Shown one piece after another: positions 33,401-39,472 of a DNA stretch of 39,472 nucleotides. The stretch is from the NCBI GenBank assembly GCA_903845125.1, contig CAIMWS010000494.1:1-39472 (forward strand). The letters run 5' to 3'. Each line of letters starts with the position of its first letter. Position 1 is the stretch's first letter. The stretch is from an uncultured Verrucomicrobiota bacterium. GTDB taxonomy: Bacteria > Verrucomicrobiota > Verrucomicrobiia > Limisphaerales > UBA1319. Below the pieces are notes generated by a model. It was not told the DNA's origin and made no database searches. It saw nothing but the letters and a program-made list of their open reading frames with translations. The position numbers and the translations under genes are program-made.

Positions 33401-33678
33401 AGGAGGCCCTGAACAACCTGGCCAAATATGCGCGGGCCTCGGAAGTGCGGATTGAACTTAAATTTGACGGTGGCACCTTGGGTGTATCCATCGATGACAA
33501 TGGCCAGGGCTTTGATATCAGCCACGCCAAAACCAAGGGCAACGGCCTCCTGAACATGCAAAACCGCATCGAAAAATCGGGCGGCCAATTCTCCCTGCAA
33601 TCTTCCCCCGGTCAAGGCACCCATATCCAGTTCTCGATTCCCATCCCCATGGACCCATCCGCCGTGCCTGCCCATTAG
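30442..33678 (+). CDS. Membrane histidine kinase with an N-terminal two-component propeller
   Basis: A 1078-residue sensor kinase. A signal peptide/anchor (LLSWLILLWPGLAGAAE) is followed by about 640 residues of two-component-regulator propeller repeats of the type GYLWIGTLNGLARFDG, then a Y_Y_Y domain (YTALSFADPGKVRFKYRLRG and YVFEVKACNNHGVW), a membrane helix near residue 835, a coiled region and a HisKA_3 domain: ARIAQDLHDDLGARLTKIS with the phospho-accepting His at about residue 880. HATPase_c carries KEALNNLAKYA, DNGQGFD and GNGLLNMQNR. This layout matches the large extracellular-sensor kinases of Bacteroidetes and PVC bacteria, often linked to polysaccharide use. The regulator gene follows 309 bp downstream. 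Confidence 0.95.
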   Translation: MMHRGRTAPQAPGTHRLCWLLSWLILLWPGLAGAAETHNLSSLVEDYLEDSWTKESGLPQSTVTSVIQSRDGYLWIGTLNGLARFDGLRFTVFNTLNTPDLVDNRIIQLHTDAQGRLWIVTQDGGLCQYQSGRFSTLVKPARGVRNPVGVVMDDQGGAWFACQDGTLHHILEGQTRQVAGSTHFNFETIQSFTSDREGNLWLQTGNNRLYRLRRGVLPLPAPSAAWPDFACQWVVRDSRQNAWMASKSEIAQWKDGELHRRASEPNIQTMFPALEGGVYVLANGRLRRCDEKGWQEILGEDELLRTPPGDPRSYICFQGRPGHVWMGVVGLGLFHLDGRPAAGFKSMGSGRTRDRFRCLLEDQEGSLWIGLETAGLWRLHQRRVQLIDAEPGLSESFVVTVDMAANGEFWSGSVGRGIYHHRNFDPPEHFGPAQGLLNPDVSTILVDHLNQVWAGTRGGGIFRLQDGLFSRKPLRDFSSPQADDRVSAGGLDFITASYEDSSGNVWFGTQGGLVCMRTNSPTIYTVNKGLPHNDICCVTEDSTGAMWIGTAGGGLARLSNQVVTAFSSRDGFPYKFVWALYADRQNRLWIGSADGGLSCYENRRFVHFNRPNAAIPLPICCILEDNFTNLWLTSYEGILRIPKASLVTQMEHPEAPLEILNLGISDGLPSIECPGGYQPAGIKTADGQLCLPTVKGRVRVNPANLRLNLVPPPVQIEEFSVADQAQDLRGSGGNQTGQPELSFSSGKRNYVFSYTALSFADPGKVRFKYRLRGYDPDWVDASGRRTAYYSQLPPANYVFEVKACNNHGVWNEAGARLAFGVSPQFWQRRWFQALSAAVLLGGTAGIARIISIRRLQRRLQQLEQARLLEAERARIAQDLHDDLGARLTKISMLTEQAQRTAQEQLPASDCLSRLDVAAREIIEALDETVWAVNPQNDTLEQLANYLFNYVESFLADSPIRHRVHIPADLPEVRLSAELRHNLYLTVKEALNNLAKYARASEVRIELKFDGGTLGVSIDDNGQGFDISHAKTKGNGLLNMQNRIEKSGGQFSLQSSPGQGTHIQFSIPIPMDPSAVPAH

Positions 33679-33987
33679 GATCCGGAATCCACCTCCTCCC
33701 GCCATCCGCGGAGGATCGAAACTGGACCGGGTGAAAGCGCTTTAAGCGCCCATCCCTCCCGGGAGAATTCCCGCCGGGCGAAATAGGAACCGTCCCGATC
33801 TGGACGGGATCATTGGCAAAGGACCAAGGCCTTGCACAGGAAGACCCCGTAAAAACGCCGGATCCACCGGTCTGGACACCGCCCAGGCGCCAGATGAATC
33901 ACTTTCCTGCCGCACGACCGCAAACCGCTCCCCAAGCGTGAATATCCGGGATTGCGCAACGTGGTGGACGGAGTTTACATTTTTACT
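33679..33987. other. 309-bp gap between kinase and response regulator
   Basis: No gene is seen. It contains TGAAAGCGCTTTAA at 33732-33745, a 10-bp palindrome (AAAGCGCTTT) of the LacI-family operator type, a CTCCCGGGAG palindrome at about 33756-33765, and a CCGTCC/GGACGG hairpin at about 33791-33808. The first may be an operator and the last two may end the kinase transcript, but neither has a T-run. Confidence 0.35.
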
Positions 33988-34614
33988 GTGGCAATCAAGA
34001 TTTCCATAGTCGAGGACAACGATTGGATCCGGAACAACCTGGCGGAAGAGTTGAATAAGACCGACCAATACGTCTGCATTGGCACATACCGCACCGGGGA
34101 GGAGGCGCTCCAAGCCATCCCGGAGCAAATGCCGGAAGTCGTGATCATGGATATCAACCTGCCGGGCATCAGCGGCATTGAGTGCGTCCGCAAACTCAAA
34201 GCGCAATTCCCTTCGCTGGCGATCATCATGCTGACGGTTTATGAGGAGAGCGAAAAAATTTTCCAGTCACTGGTGGCCGGCGCCAGCGGCTATTTACTGA
34301 AGCGGAACCGGCAATCGGATCTGCTGGAGGCCATCGAACAAGCCTGCCAGGGAGGTTCGCCCATGAGTGGGCCCATTGCGCGCAAAGTGGTGCAGTATTT
34401 CAACCGGATGGGTGAAAAAACCAGCGAAGTCGATTCCCTCACCCGACGGGAACGGGAAATCCTCGAGCAACTGGCCCAAGGCGCCGCCTACAAGGAAATC
34501 GCCGATTCCCTGGCCTTGAGCATCGATACCGTGCGCATGCACATCAAAGGGATTTACAGCAAACTGCATGTCCATTCGCGGGGCGAGGCGGTCGCAAAAT
34601 TCCTTGGGAGGTAA
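33988..34614 (+). CDS. NarL/LuxR-type response regulator
   Basis: A 208-residue DNA-binding regulator, the likely partner of the propeller kinase. Receiver: ISIVEDNDWIRNNLAEEL holds the acidic pair, VVIMDINLPGISG the phospho-acceptor Asp, MLTVYEE the Thr and LLKRN the Lys. The C-terminal LuxR helix-turn-helix is clear: LTRREREILEQLAQGAAYKE, IADSLALSIDTVRMHIKGI and YSKLHVHSR. The GTG at 33988 (MAIKISIVEDND) is chosen because it begins the receiver domain; in-frame GTG at 33961/33964 and TTG at 33952 are alternatives without better ribosome-binding sites. Confidence 0.92.
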   Translation: MAIKISIVEDNDWIRNNLAEELNKTDQYVCIGTYRTGEEALQAIPEQMPEVVIMDINLPGISGIECVRKLKAQFPSLAIIMLTVYEESEKIFQSLVAGASGYLLKRNRQSDLLEAIEQACQGGSPMSGPIARKVVQYFNRMGEKTSEVDSLTRREREILEQLAQGAAYKEIADSLALSIDTVRMHIKGIYSKLHVHSRGEAVAKFLGR

Positions 34615-34669
34615 TACACATCTTTATGTATCTAGGCGAATGACCGTTTTTTTGCGATATTGACCGCAG

Positions 34670-34777
34670 ATGGCTAAAGGTAGCTGTCCAGGTTGCCAAC
34701 TGAGCGACTCAGTAGAATGCCTGAAGAGTGGTGAGATTGAAGACGACTGGGTTTGGATGTGCTGCGGTGCTCGTTGA
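34670..34777 (+). CDS. Possible 35-residue cysteine-rich small protein
   Basis: An ATG-initiated 35-codon frame encodes MAKGSCPGCQLSDSVEC and on to WMCCGAR, five cysteines in a CxxC...C...CC pattern like a small zinc-ribbon. No ribosome-binding site is present. The DNA is lower in GC than its neighbours. A second overlapping frame (GTG 34728 or 34767 to a TAG at about 34893) also stays open, so this may be a frame-disrupted gene or a structured RNA instead. Treated as a weak gene call. Confidence 0.25.
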   Translation: MAKGSCPGCQLSDSVECLKSGEIEDDWVWMCCGAR

Positions 34778-34847
34778 TGAGCAGGTAGTAACCAAAGGAT
34801 TCCCGATTGTCAGTAACAGATTCCGTGTGTTAGGTCGCAAGGCCTTT

Positions 34848-34881
34848 GAAACCGCCGGTGATTTACTTCACCGGCGGTTTC
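34848..34881 (+). terminator. Strong 14-bp hairpin, probable transcript end
   Basis: Arms GAAACCGCCGGTGA (34848-34861) and TCACCGGCGGTTTC (34868-34881) are perfectly complementary with a 6-base loop, followed by GCTTTCC rather than a pure T-run. It lies 234 bp after the response-regulator stop and could end that transcript or an RNA made from 34620-34880. Confidence 0.55.
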
Positions 34882-34949
34882 GCTTTCCGGGATAGCCCGG
34901 AGATCTTTCCCGCATTATTTTCATAACCCTCTATAGAAACAGCACTTGC

Positions 34950-34976
34950 AAAACAAAACCCGCCGATTGGCGGGTT
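34950..34976 (-). terminator. Terminator of the amidohydrolase/ABC operon
   Basis: On the minus strand AACCCGCC-AATC-GGCGGGTT is followed by TTGTTTTG, an 8-bp perfect stem and U-rich tail, 38 bp after the amidohydrolase stop. Confidence 0.75.
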
Positions 34977-35013
34977 GGATCAGGCAGGGGGAAATGAAAA
35001 AAGGGGGGCTTGG

Positions 35014-36780
35014 TTATTTCTTCGCACCCATGAATTCCAGGATTCCGAATTTCTCGGGGGCATGGAAAGTGCTTTTGCCGGTGGGGTTCCAAGCCAGAAA
35101 AGCCCGGTTGGCATAATCACAACGATAAAAATTAAGCCGCCATTGGGCGCCCGGAACCGGCATTTTTTTGGTCAAGGCGGTCATGGGAATCCGGATTTCG
35201 GCCGTCCAAATCCCAGCCTTGGCATCCACTTTCACGACTGATTCGCAACCACTGCTCCAAGCGAAATCCTTGCGGGGCCCGTCAATCAACAGATCCAATT
35301 GTTCGCCGGTGGGGGCCCATTCAAACTCAAGATATTGATCCAAACGCGAAGTTTCGTCCGCGATAAAGGCTTCCACCACATCCCGATCCCATAAACCAAT
35401 CCGCTCAGCGGCCAGGTTGGGCGGTTCAAAAGTCGTCAACCGGGTGAACGGACAGCGGTATGCCAAGTATAAGTATTTATCGCTCCAAAGTATTTGTACC
35501 GAAGTGGATAATTCCGGCACGGACCGGGTATTCCCACTCTGGTATTCCATGCGCGCCGGGGGCACCCCGTTCCAGGCGGATTTCGTCAAATCGCCATCCA
35601 GCTTGAAATCCTGATCCAGGCGTTGGGCCTGGATGCGGGGTAAAGGCCAGACAGCCGCCAAAAGGCGCCGGGCATTATCAAAGTAAATTTTGCGGAGCAC
35701 CGAAGCCGGCAAGCCGATGGCGTCGATCGTCCAATCCCCCTGGATTGGTGTCATGTGCTCAAAACCGCGGTCCCGGGTTTCCATCCACTGCCAATGCTTG
35801 GCGTAAAAACGGACGGCATCCTCATCGGTCGGCGGCGGGCCGCTGCCACCCGAACCCAGGATCAATTGATCATAGACCATGAAATCAGTCCCAAACAGGA
35901 TGCGATCCTGGTGCTTGATGAAAATCCGGCGCACCAAATCGGGATCATGCCGGCCAATTTCAGGAATGCGGGCAGCCAGATCCGCCATCATGTTGGGATA
36001 CGTATCGAGCCAGCGATCGACGGTTTCCACCTCCTCGGCGTTATTGGCAAAATGCACACATACAAAAGTGGTTTTAGGATGCCGGGCGACGACCCGGTTC
36101 AAATCCTCCAAAAGGGATTTCCAGGAGGGATACTTTTGGGGATCGCCGAACCACCAGCTTTTGTGGTCCTTGAGTTCCTTCCAGCGTTCATTGGCGGCGT
36201 CGAATGGCAGCCAAAATGCCTTGGGATCAGCCACATGGATGGAAACCGGCAGGCCCAATTCACCGCACCGGCGCCAGACCGGATCCAGCTGGGGATCATC
36301 CACTTTGATGAGTTTGCCGGAACGGTCCTTCAGATACAGCCCCAACCGCTTGAACTCCTTGAATCCGGCGGCCCCCAAACGATGCCCCTCCTCCACTTGG
36401 CGCACGGCCCGCTCGGCGAAATCCGGATCACCCCAACCCGAATAATCCAGGCTGAAATAATGCAAAAACCGGCCGGGGAACAAGCGGTCAGCCAGTTCTT
36501 TATTGGTCTCAAATTCAGATTTTTCGCCGGGCCTGTGGGTTACGGAGCCCCCGCTTAAATTGATCGCCACGCCCAACCCGGCGGCATCCATGATTTTTAT
36601 GGCCCGCCGCAAGGTGGGCTCGGAATAGGCCACGTGCTGGTGGAGATCCACGAGGCGGTGTTCAGCGCGCCATTGAGTGGCCGGGGGTGGCTGGTCGGGG
36701 GGGGCTGCGGCCGCCATGGCCTGGCTGATGGTCGATAAAACCGCGGTGATCAGCGGCAGCACTTGAATTGCAGTTTTCAT
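35014..36780 (-). CDS. Exported amidohydrolase with a CBM9-like C-terminal domain
   Basis: A 588-residue protein. A signal peptide (VLPLITAVLSTISQAMA) precedes an amidohydrolase-2-type TIM barrel: LVDLHQHVAYSEPTLRRAIK with the HxH metal pair, GFKEFKRLGLYLKD, LPVSIHVADPKAF, TFVCVHFANNAEE and ILFGTDFMVYD with the late Asp. From about residue 400 a beta domain follows (FKLDGDLTKSAWNGVPPARM, KYLYLAYRCPFTRL, VVEAFIADE, YLEFEWAPTGEQLDLLID, AEIRIPMTALTKK), typical of CBM9_1-like modules of PVC secreted proteins. The ATG overlaps the stop of the ABC permease by one base, so it is the last gene of that operon. Substrate is unknown. Confidence 0.88.
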   Translation of the reverse strand: MKTAIQVLPLITAVLSTISQAMAAAAPPDQPPPATQWRAEHRLVDLHQHVAYSEPTLRRAIKIMDAAGLGVAINLSGGSVTHRPGEKSEFETNKELADRLFPGRFLHYFSLDYSGWGDPDFAERAVRQVEEGHRLGAAGFKEFKRLGLYLKDRSGKLIKVDDPQLDPVWRRCGELGLPVSIHVADPKAFWLPFDAANERWKELKDHKSWWFGDPQKYPSWKSLLEDLNRVVARHPKTTFVCVHFANNAEEVETVDRWLDTYPNMMADLAARIPEIGRHDPDLVRRIFIKHQDRILFGTDFMVYDQLILGSGGSGPPPTDEDAVRFYAKHWQWMETRDRGFEHMTPIQGDWTIDAIGLPASVLRKIYFDNARRLLAAVWPLPRIQAQRLDQDFKLDGDLTKSAWNGVPPARMEYQSGNTRSVPELSTSVQILWSDKYLYLAYRCPFTRLTTFEPPNLAAERIGLWDRDVVEAFIADETSRLDQYLEFEWAPTGEQLDLLIDGPRKDFAWSSGCESVVKVDAKAGIWTAEIRIPMTALTKKMPVPGAQWRLNFYRCDYANRAFLAWNPTGKSTFHAPEKFGILEFMGAKK

Positions 36781-37595
36781 TATTTTTGAGCCTCTTCAGC
36801 CGAGTGATATTCACGGTAAGTGAACAATAAAGCGCCCAGGGAAAGAAACAGCACGGTGGCAAAAAACAGGATTGCAATGGCGAGGGGAGTTCCTCCAGCG
36901 GACCAGGAATAGAGCCGTTTCACGGTTTCATCATTGGCGAGGAGGGTGCGCAGGTTGCGGCTCATCGCCAGGTTGTTGATATTGGTGGGAATCAGGGCGA
37001 TGCCCAATTCCACCACAAATCCGTAAACAATCCCCAACACAAGATATTTCCGGGCCAGCAGACCGAACAAGCTGGAGAGCGCACCATAAACCAGGACGGA
37101 TAATATTTGAACGCCCAGGAAAATGGGCATCAGTTTCCCCAATCCGGGAATCTCGCGCAGGATGCCGACGAAATTAAAAAGCAACATCGCCAGGAAGAGC
37201 ACGATCTGCACGAATAGCATCTGGGCGAAAAATTTCAGGAGGAACAACTTGGACCGGCTGACCGGCCGGGTGACCAGGAAACTGAGCGTGTCGGACTGCA
37301 CTTCATCCCGGATCAAATCCCCGAAAGCGGCGAGGCAATACAGGGGGGCCACCACCTGCAAATAGAAATTGATCAGCCAATAGTAAAAAACCTTCTCGTC
37401 GCCCGCTTCGGTGGAAAAGTAAGCCAGGGTGGGCAAGGCCAGCATGCCGATCACCAAGCCCAGCAAGGAATGCACCGTCAGCTTGCGGCGCCAAGTCATC
37501 GCCCACAGGCCTTGAAAGCTGGAGAGCCAATCGGGCTCCAGGATGACCGCTTTGCCGAAATTCGCGGGTGGAAGGTCGGAAGGGGGCGTGCTCAC
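36780..37595 (-). CDS. ABC-2 type transporter permease
   Basis: A 271-residue integral membrane protein with about six hydrophobic helices (FAQMLFVQIVLFLAMLLF, GVQILSVLVYGALSSLF, LVLGIVYGFVVELGIAL, AIAILFFATVLFLSLGALLF among them). The DEVQSDTLSFLVTRPVSRSK motif after the first helices marks the ABC-2/NosY-like permease group. The ATG overlaps the ATPase stop by 4 bases. With the ATPase and the second permease it forms a complete exporter core; the exported molecule is unknown. Confidence 0.9.
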   Translation of the reverse strand: MSTPPSDLPPANFGKAVILEPDWLSSFQGLWAMTWRRKLTVHSLLGLVIGMLALPTLAYFSTEAGDEKVFYYWLINFYLQVVAPLYCLAAFGDLIRDEVQSDTLSFLVTRPVSRSKLFLLKFFAQMLFVQIVLFLAMLLFNFVGILREIPGLGKLMPIFLGVQILSVLVYGALSSLFGLLARKYLVLGIVYGFVVELGIALIPTNINNLAMSRNLRTLLANDETVKRLYSWSAGGTPLAIAILFFATVLFLSLGALLFTYREYHSAEEAQK

Positions 37596-38518
37596 GTGGT
37601 TACCTTTTCAAAAATCTGCTTCAGGGAAAGGCTTTGGCTGCGGATTTCGTGAATGACGACCTGGCTTTCCAGCAGCAAACGAGCCCATTGTTCATAAAAG
37701 GAAGCGGGATGTTTAATCCGCAAATACAAGCCTCCTTCAGCCAGATCCAAATCGAATCCGGACAATACCCCGGCCCGGAATAAAAAACCGGCGAGCTTTT
37801 CCGGATCGTCGCATTTGACCGCCAATTCTTCCGACCAATCGCGCATATCGGTCCGTATTTCCTGCTGGCTGCCCGACGCCAGAACCCGCCCCCAGTTCAA
37901 GATGAGGAAACCCTGGCAGATCGGTTCCAATTCCGCGAGGATATGGCTGGAAATGAGGATGCTGGCACCGTGCGCGGCCAAGTCTCTCAGGATCTGCACC
38001 ATTTCCTGGCGTCCGATGGGATCCAGGCCGTTCATCGGTTCATCCAAAACCAGCAAATCGGGATCGTGCATCAGCGCCTGGGCCAATTTGACCCGCTGGC
38101 GCATCCCTTTGGAAAATTGAGCCATAGGCTCCTTCCAGGCAGGGCGGGCCAGCTTCACCTTTTCCAGGATTTGTTCGACGCGCTGGCTGGCCTGCTGGGG
38201 CGTCATGCCCGACACCAAAGCCAGGCTATGCAGCCAGGTGGTGGGGCGCAACTCCTGGTGGACAGCCTCTTTTTCCGGGCAAAAACCGATTCGCCGGAGC
38301 ACCTTGGGATTATTCCACGGCCGCTCCCCGAAAACGGTGAGCGTCCCGGAACTGGGCTGCATTTGCCCCGTGACGATCTGGAGCAAGGTCGATTTTCCCG
38401 CGCCGTTGGGCCCCACGAGGCCAGTCAGCCCGGGGGGGATGGTGAAGGACACGTTGTTCAGCCCCATCACGATGCCATACCACCGGTTCAATTCCCGCGC
38501 GTCAATGATCGGCGTCAT
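37592..38518 (-). CDS. ABC transporter ATP-binding protein
   Basis: A 308-residue ATPase. Walker A is LVGPNGAGKSTLLQIV, the signature is AQFSKGMRQRVKLAQAL, Walker B is LLVLDEPMNGLDPIGRQE and the switch His is in ILISSHILAELE. The C-terminal 90 residues (GSQQEIRTDMRDWSEELAV onward) are the short extra domain of the CcmA/NatA-like exporter group. It overlaps both neighbouring permease genes by 4 bases. Confidence 0.95.
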   Translation of the reverse strand: MTPIIDARELNRWYGIVMGLNNVSFTIPPGLTGLVGPNGAGKSTLLQIVTGQMQPSSGTLTVFGERPWNNPKVLRRIGFCPEKEAVHQELRPTTWLHSLALVSGMTPQQASQRVEQILEKVKLARPAWKEPMAQFSKGMRQRVKLAQALMHDPDLLVLDEPMNGLDPIGRQEMVQILRDLAAHGASILISSHILAELEPICQGFLILNWGRVLASGSQQEIRTDMRDWSEELAVKCDDPEKLAGFLFRAGVLSGFDLDLAEGGLYLRIKHPASFYEQWARLLLESQVVIHEIRSQSLSLKQIFEKVTT

Positions 38519-39472
38519 TCAGGTTTAACCCTCCAAAAAAGAATGCCTGAGGCCAGGACCAGCATGATTCCCAAACCGGCCAGGGCTCCAAACAAATCTG
38601 GGTTTTGGATGGAATCCATGGTTTGGGGGGGGACCACCCCCCGCAGAAAATCGCCAAAAACCGGGATGTTCTGCTGGGCCAGGATGAGGTCTTTTTTCAG
38701 CTGGAAAATCGCGGAGCAAATGGTGTCCAGGTTGTTGCGGAAGCTGAAATATTTAAGCCAGGGATTGGTTTTGGTCTGCATGGCGACTTCGGCGATCGAA
38801 TTCCCCAAAAACCACAATCCCATCCACATGCCCATGGTGATCTTTTCCTTGCCCGACAGGGCGGAAACCCCCAGCCCCAGCAGGCTTAAAAAACCGATGC
38901 TCACCAGCATGAAGGAGAGCATGTGCCCCAAGGCCAGCCGTGAATGCCAGAAAAAATGCCACTTCGGCGAAAGCAGGTTCCCGGCCAGCCAGGCCACCAG
39001 CACCGGCCCCGCCCACGTCAGGACCAGCAAACCCACCAAGGTTCCCCCTTTGCCCAGCAAATAATCCAACCGTCCCACGGCTTTGGAGGAATAAATGATG
39101 ATCGCCCGGCTGGACAAATCCCGGCTGATCAGGTGCGGCATGGCCAAAGCGATGGCCGCCAGCCCCAAAAACATCAGCTTGGACGAGAAAAAGTAGAACA
39201 ACAGGTTCTGGGTAGTGCGCACCGAGATTTCCGGATGCTGCTGCAGCCAAGTGACCAACGCCCTGGCGAAGAATTGCACCTGGCTGCTGAAATTGGGCAG
39301 GTATTGGTTGGTGAGGCTGTCGGTTACCAGCAGCTGGCCGATCAAGAAAAGCGCCGATACCTGCGCCAGGCAGAAGCCCCAGCTCACCGTCACGATATGG
39401 CGCATCCATTTATTCTGGAGGCAGCTTTTCAAACCATGCCAGGTGATCACCGCCCGGCGCCGCCAAATCCCC
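38515..39472 (-). CDS. ABC-2 type transporter permease, start beyond the window edge
   Basis: A partial membrane protein, open to the right edge. From a GTG at 39450 it would be 311 residues, but the frame continues upstream as GIWRRRA before VITWHGL, without a stop, so the true start probably lies outside. Several hydrophobic segments are visible (VSWGFCLAQVSALFLIGQLL, LLFYFFSSKLMFLGLAAIAL, GGTLVGLLVLTWAGPVLVAW, ALAGLGIMLVLASGILFW), with RDLSSRAIIIYSSKAVGRLD the permease motif. It is the second permease of the exporter and overlaps the ATPase gene by 4 bases. Confidence 0.88.
   Translation of the reverse strand, partial: GIWRRRAVITWHGLKSCLQNKWMRHIVTVSWGFCLAQVSALFLIGQLLVTDSLTNQYLPNFSSQVQFFARALVTWLQQHPEISVRTTQNLLFYFFSSKLMFLGLAAIALAMPHLISRDLSSRAIIIYSSKAVGRLDYLLGKGGTLVGLLVLTWAGPVLVAWLAGNLLSPKWHFFWHSRLALGHMLSFMLVSIGFLSLLGLGVSALSGKEKITMGMWMGLWFLGNSIAEVAMQTKTNPWLKYFSFRNNLDTICSAIFQLKKDLILAQQNIPVFGDFLRGVVPPQTMDSIQNPDLFGALAGLGIMLVLASGILFWRVKPE

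Noticed and set aside
1..39472. tRNA or rRNA genes and CRISPR arrays
   Set aside because: No cloverleaf with a TTCGA-type loop, no rRNA-like block and no regularly spaced direct repeats were seen.
1..39472. Insertion sequences, transposase genes, integrase genes or attachment sites
   Set aside because: No transposase or recombinase motif and no terminal inverted repeats were found; the BMC locus shows no visible transfer scars.

Overview
The window reads as chromosomal DNA of a GC-rich Verrucomicrobiota bacterium, probably from the Pedosphaera/Limisphaerales side of the phylum; this is an inference from content, not a phylogenetic result. The clues are verrucomicrobial-style proteins with type IV pilin-like N-termini, a planctomycete/verrucomicrobia (PVM) type bacterial microcompartment (BMC) locus, secreted glycoside hydrolases, an isochorismatase-ThuA fusion, a very large propeller histidine kinase, and weak or absent Shine-Dalgarno sequences before many genes.

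The centrepiece is 16.0-24.9 kb. An operon reads leftward from about 24.0 kb: pduL-type phosphotransacylase, two BMC-H shell genes, a divergent acetate kinase, a third BMC-H, a BMC-P, a CoA-acylating aldehyde dehydrogenase, two more BMC-P, a class II (fuculose/rhamnulose-phosphate type) aldolase, and a DhnA/DeoC-like TIM-barrel protein. It ends at a terminator at 15997-16026. A DeoR-family regulator diverges from it, and a GH29 alpha-L-fucosidase follows on the same strand. Together they suggest L-fucose released outside the cytoplasm, aldol cleavage to DHAP and lactaldehyde inside a protein shell, then lactaldehyde to acyl-CoA to acyl-phosphate to acid plus ATP. The shared pduL/deoR region holds a four-part CTTTC/GAAAG palindrome overlapping a TTGACA-17-TCTGAT promoter. 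Sugar isomerase and kinase genes for fucose or rhamnose, and the lactate/malate-type dehydrogenase of some PVM loci, are not in the window.

Left of the BMC (0-16 kb): a PQQ-like propeller protein, L-arabinose isomerase, a pilin-like protein, a TetR plus ABC1-kinase operon with two palindromic operators, a second pilin-like protein, the isochorismatase-ThuA fusion, an AsmA-like membrane protein, an exported protein-L-isoaspartate methyltransferase, a GH99/GH71-like secreted protein, a PaaI-type thioesterase and an unrecognised protein.

Right of the BMC (24.9-30.2 kb): a cysteine synthase next to deoR, then housekeeping genes rpsT, rpsP-khpA-trmD-rplS with a clear terminator, rnhB, yraN and mutM. 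From 30.4 to 34.6 kb lies a two-component pair (propeller histidine kinase and NarL-type regulator). From 34.6 to 35.0 kb is an unexplained low-GC stretch with a cysteine-rich small ORF and a strong hairpin. The right end is a leftward operon of an ABC-2 exporter cassette and an exported amidohydrolase with a CBM9-like tail; its first gene runs off the window edge.
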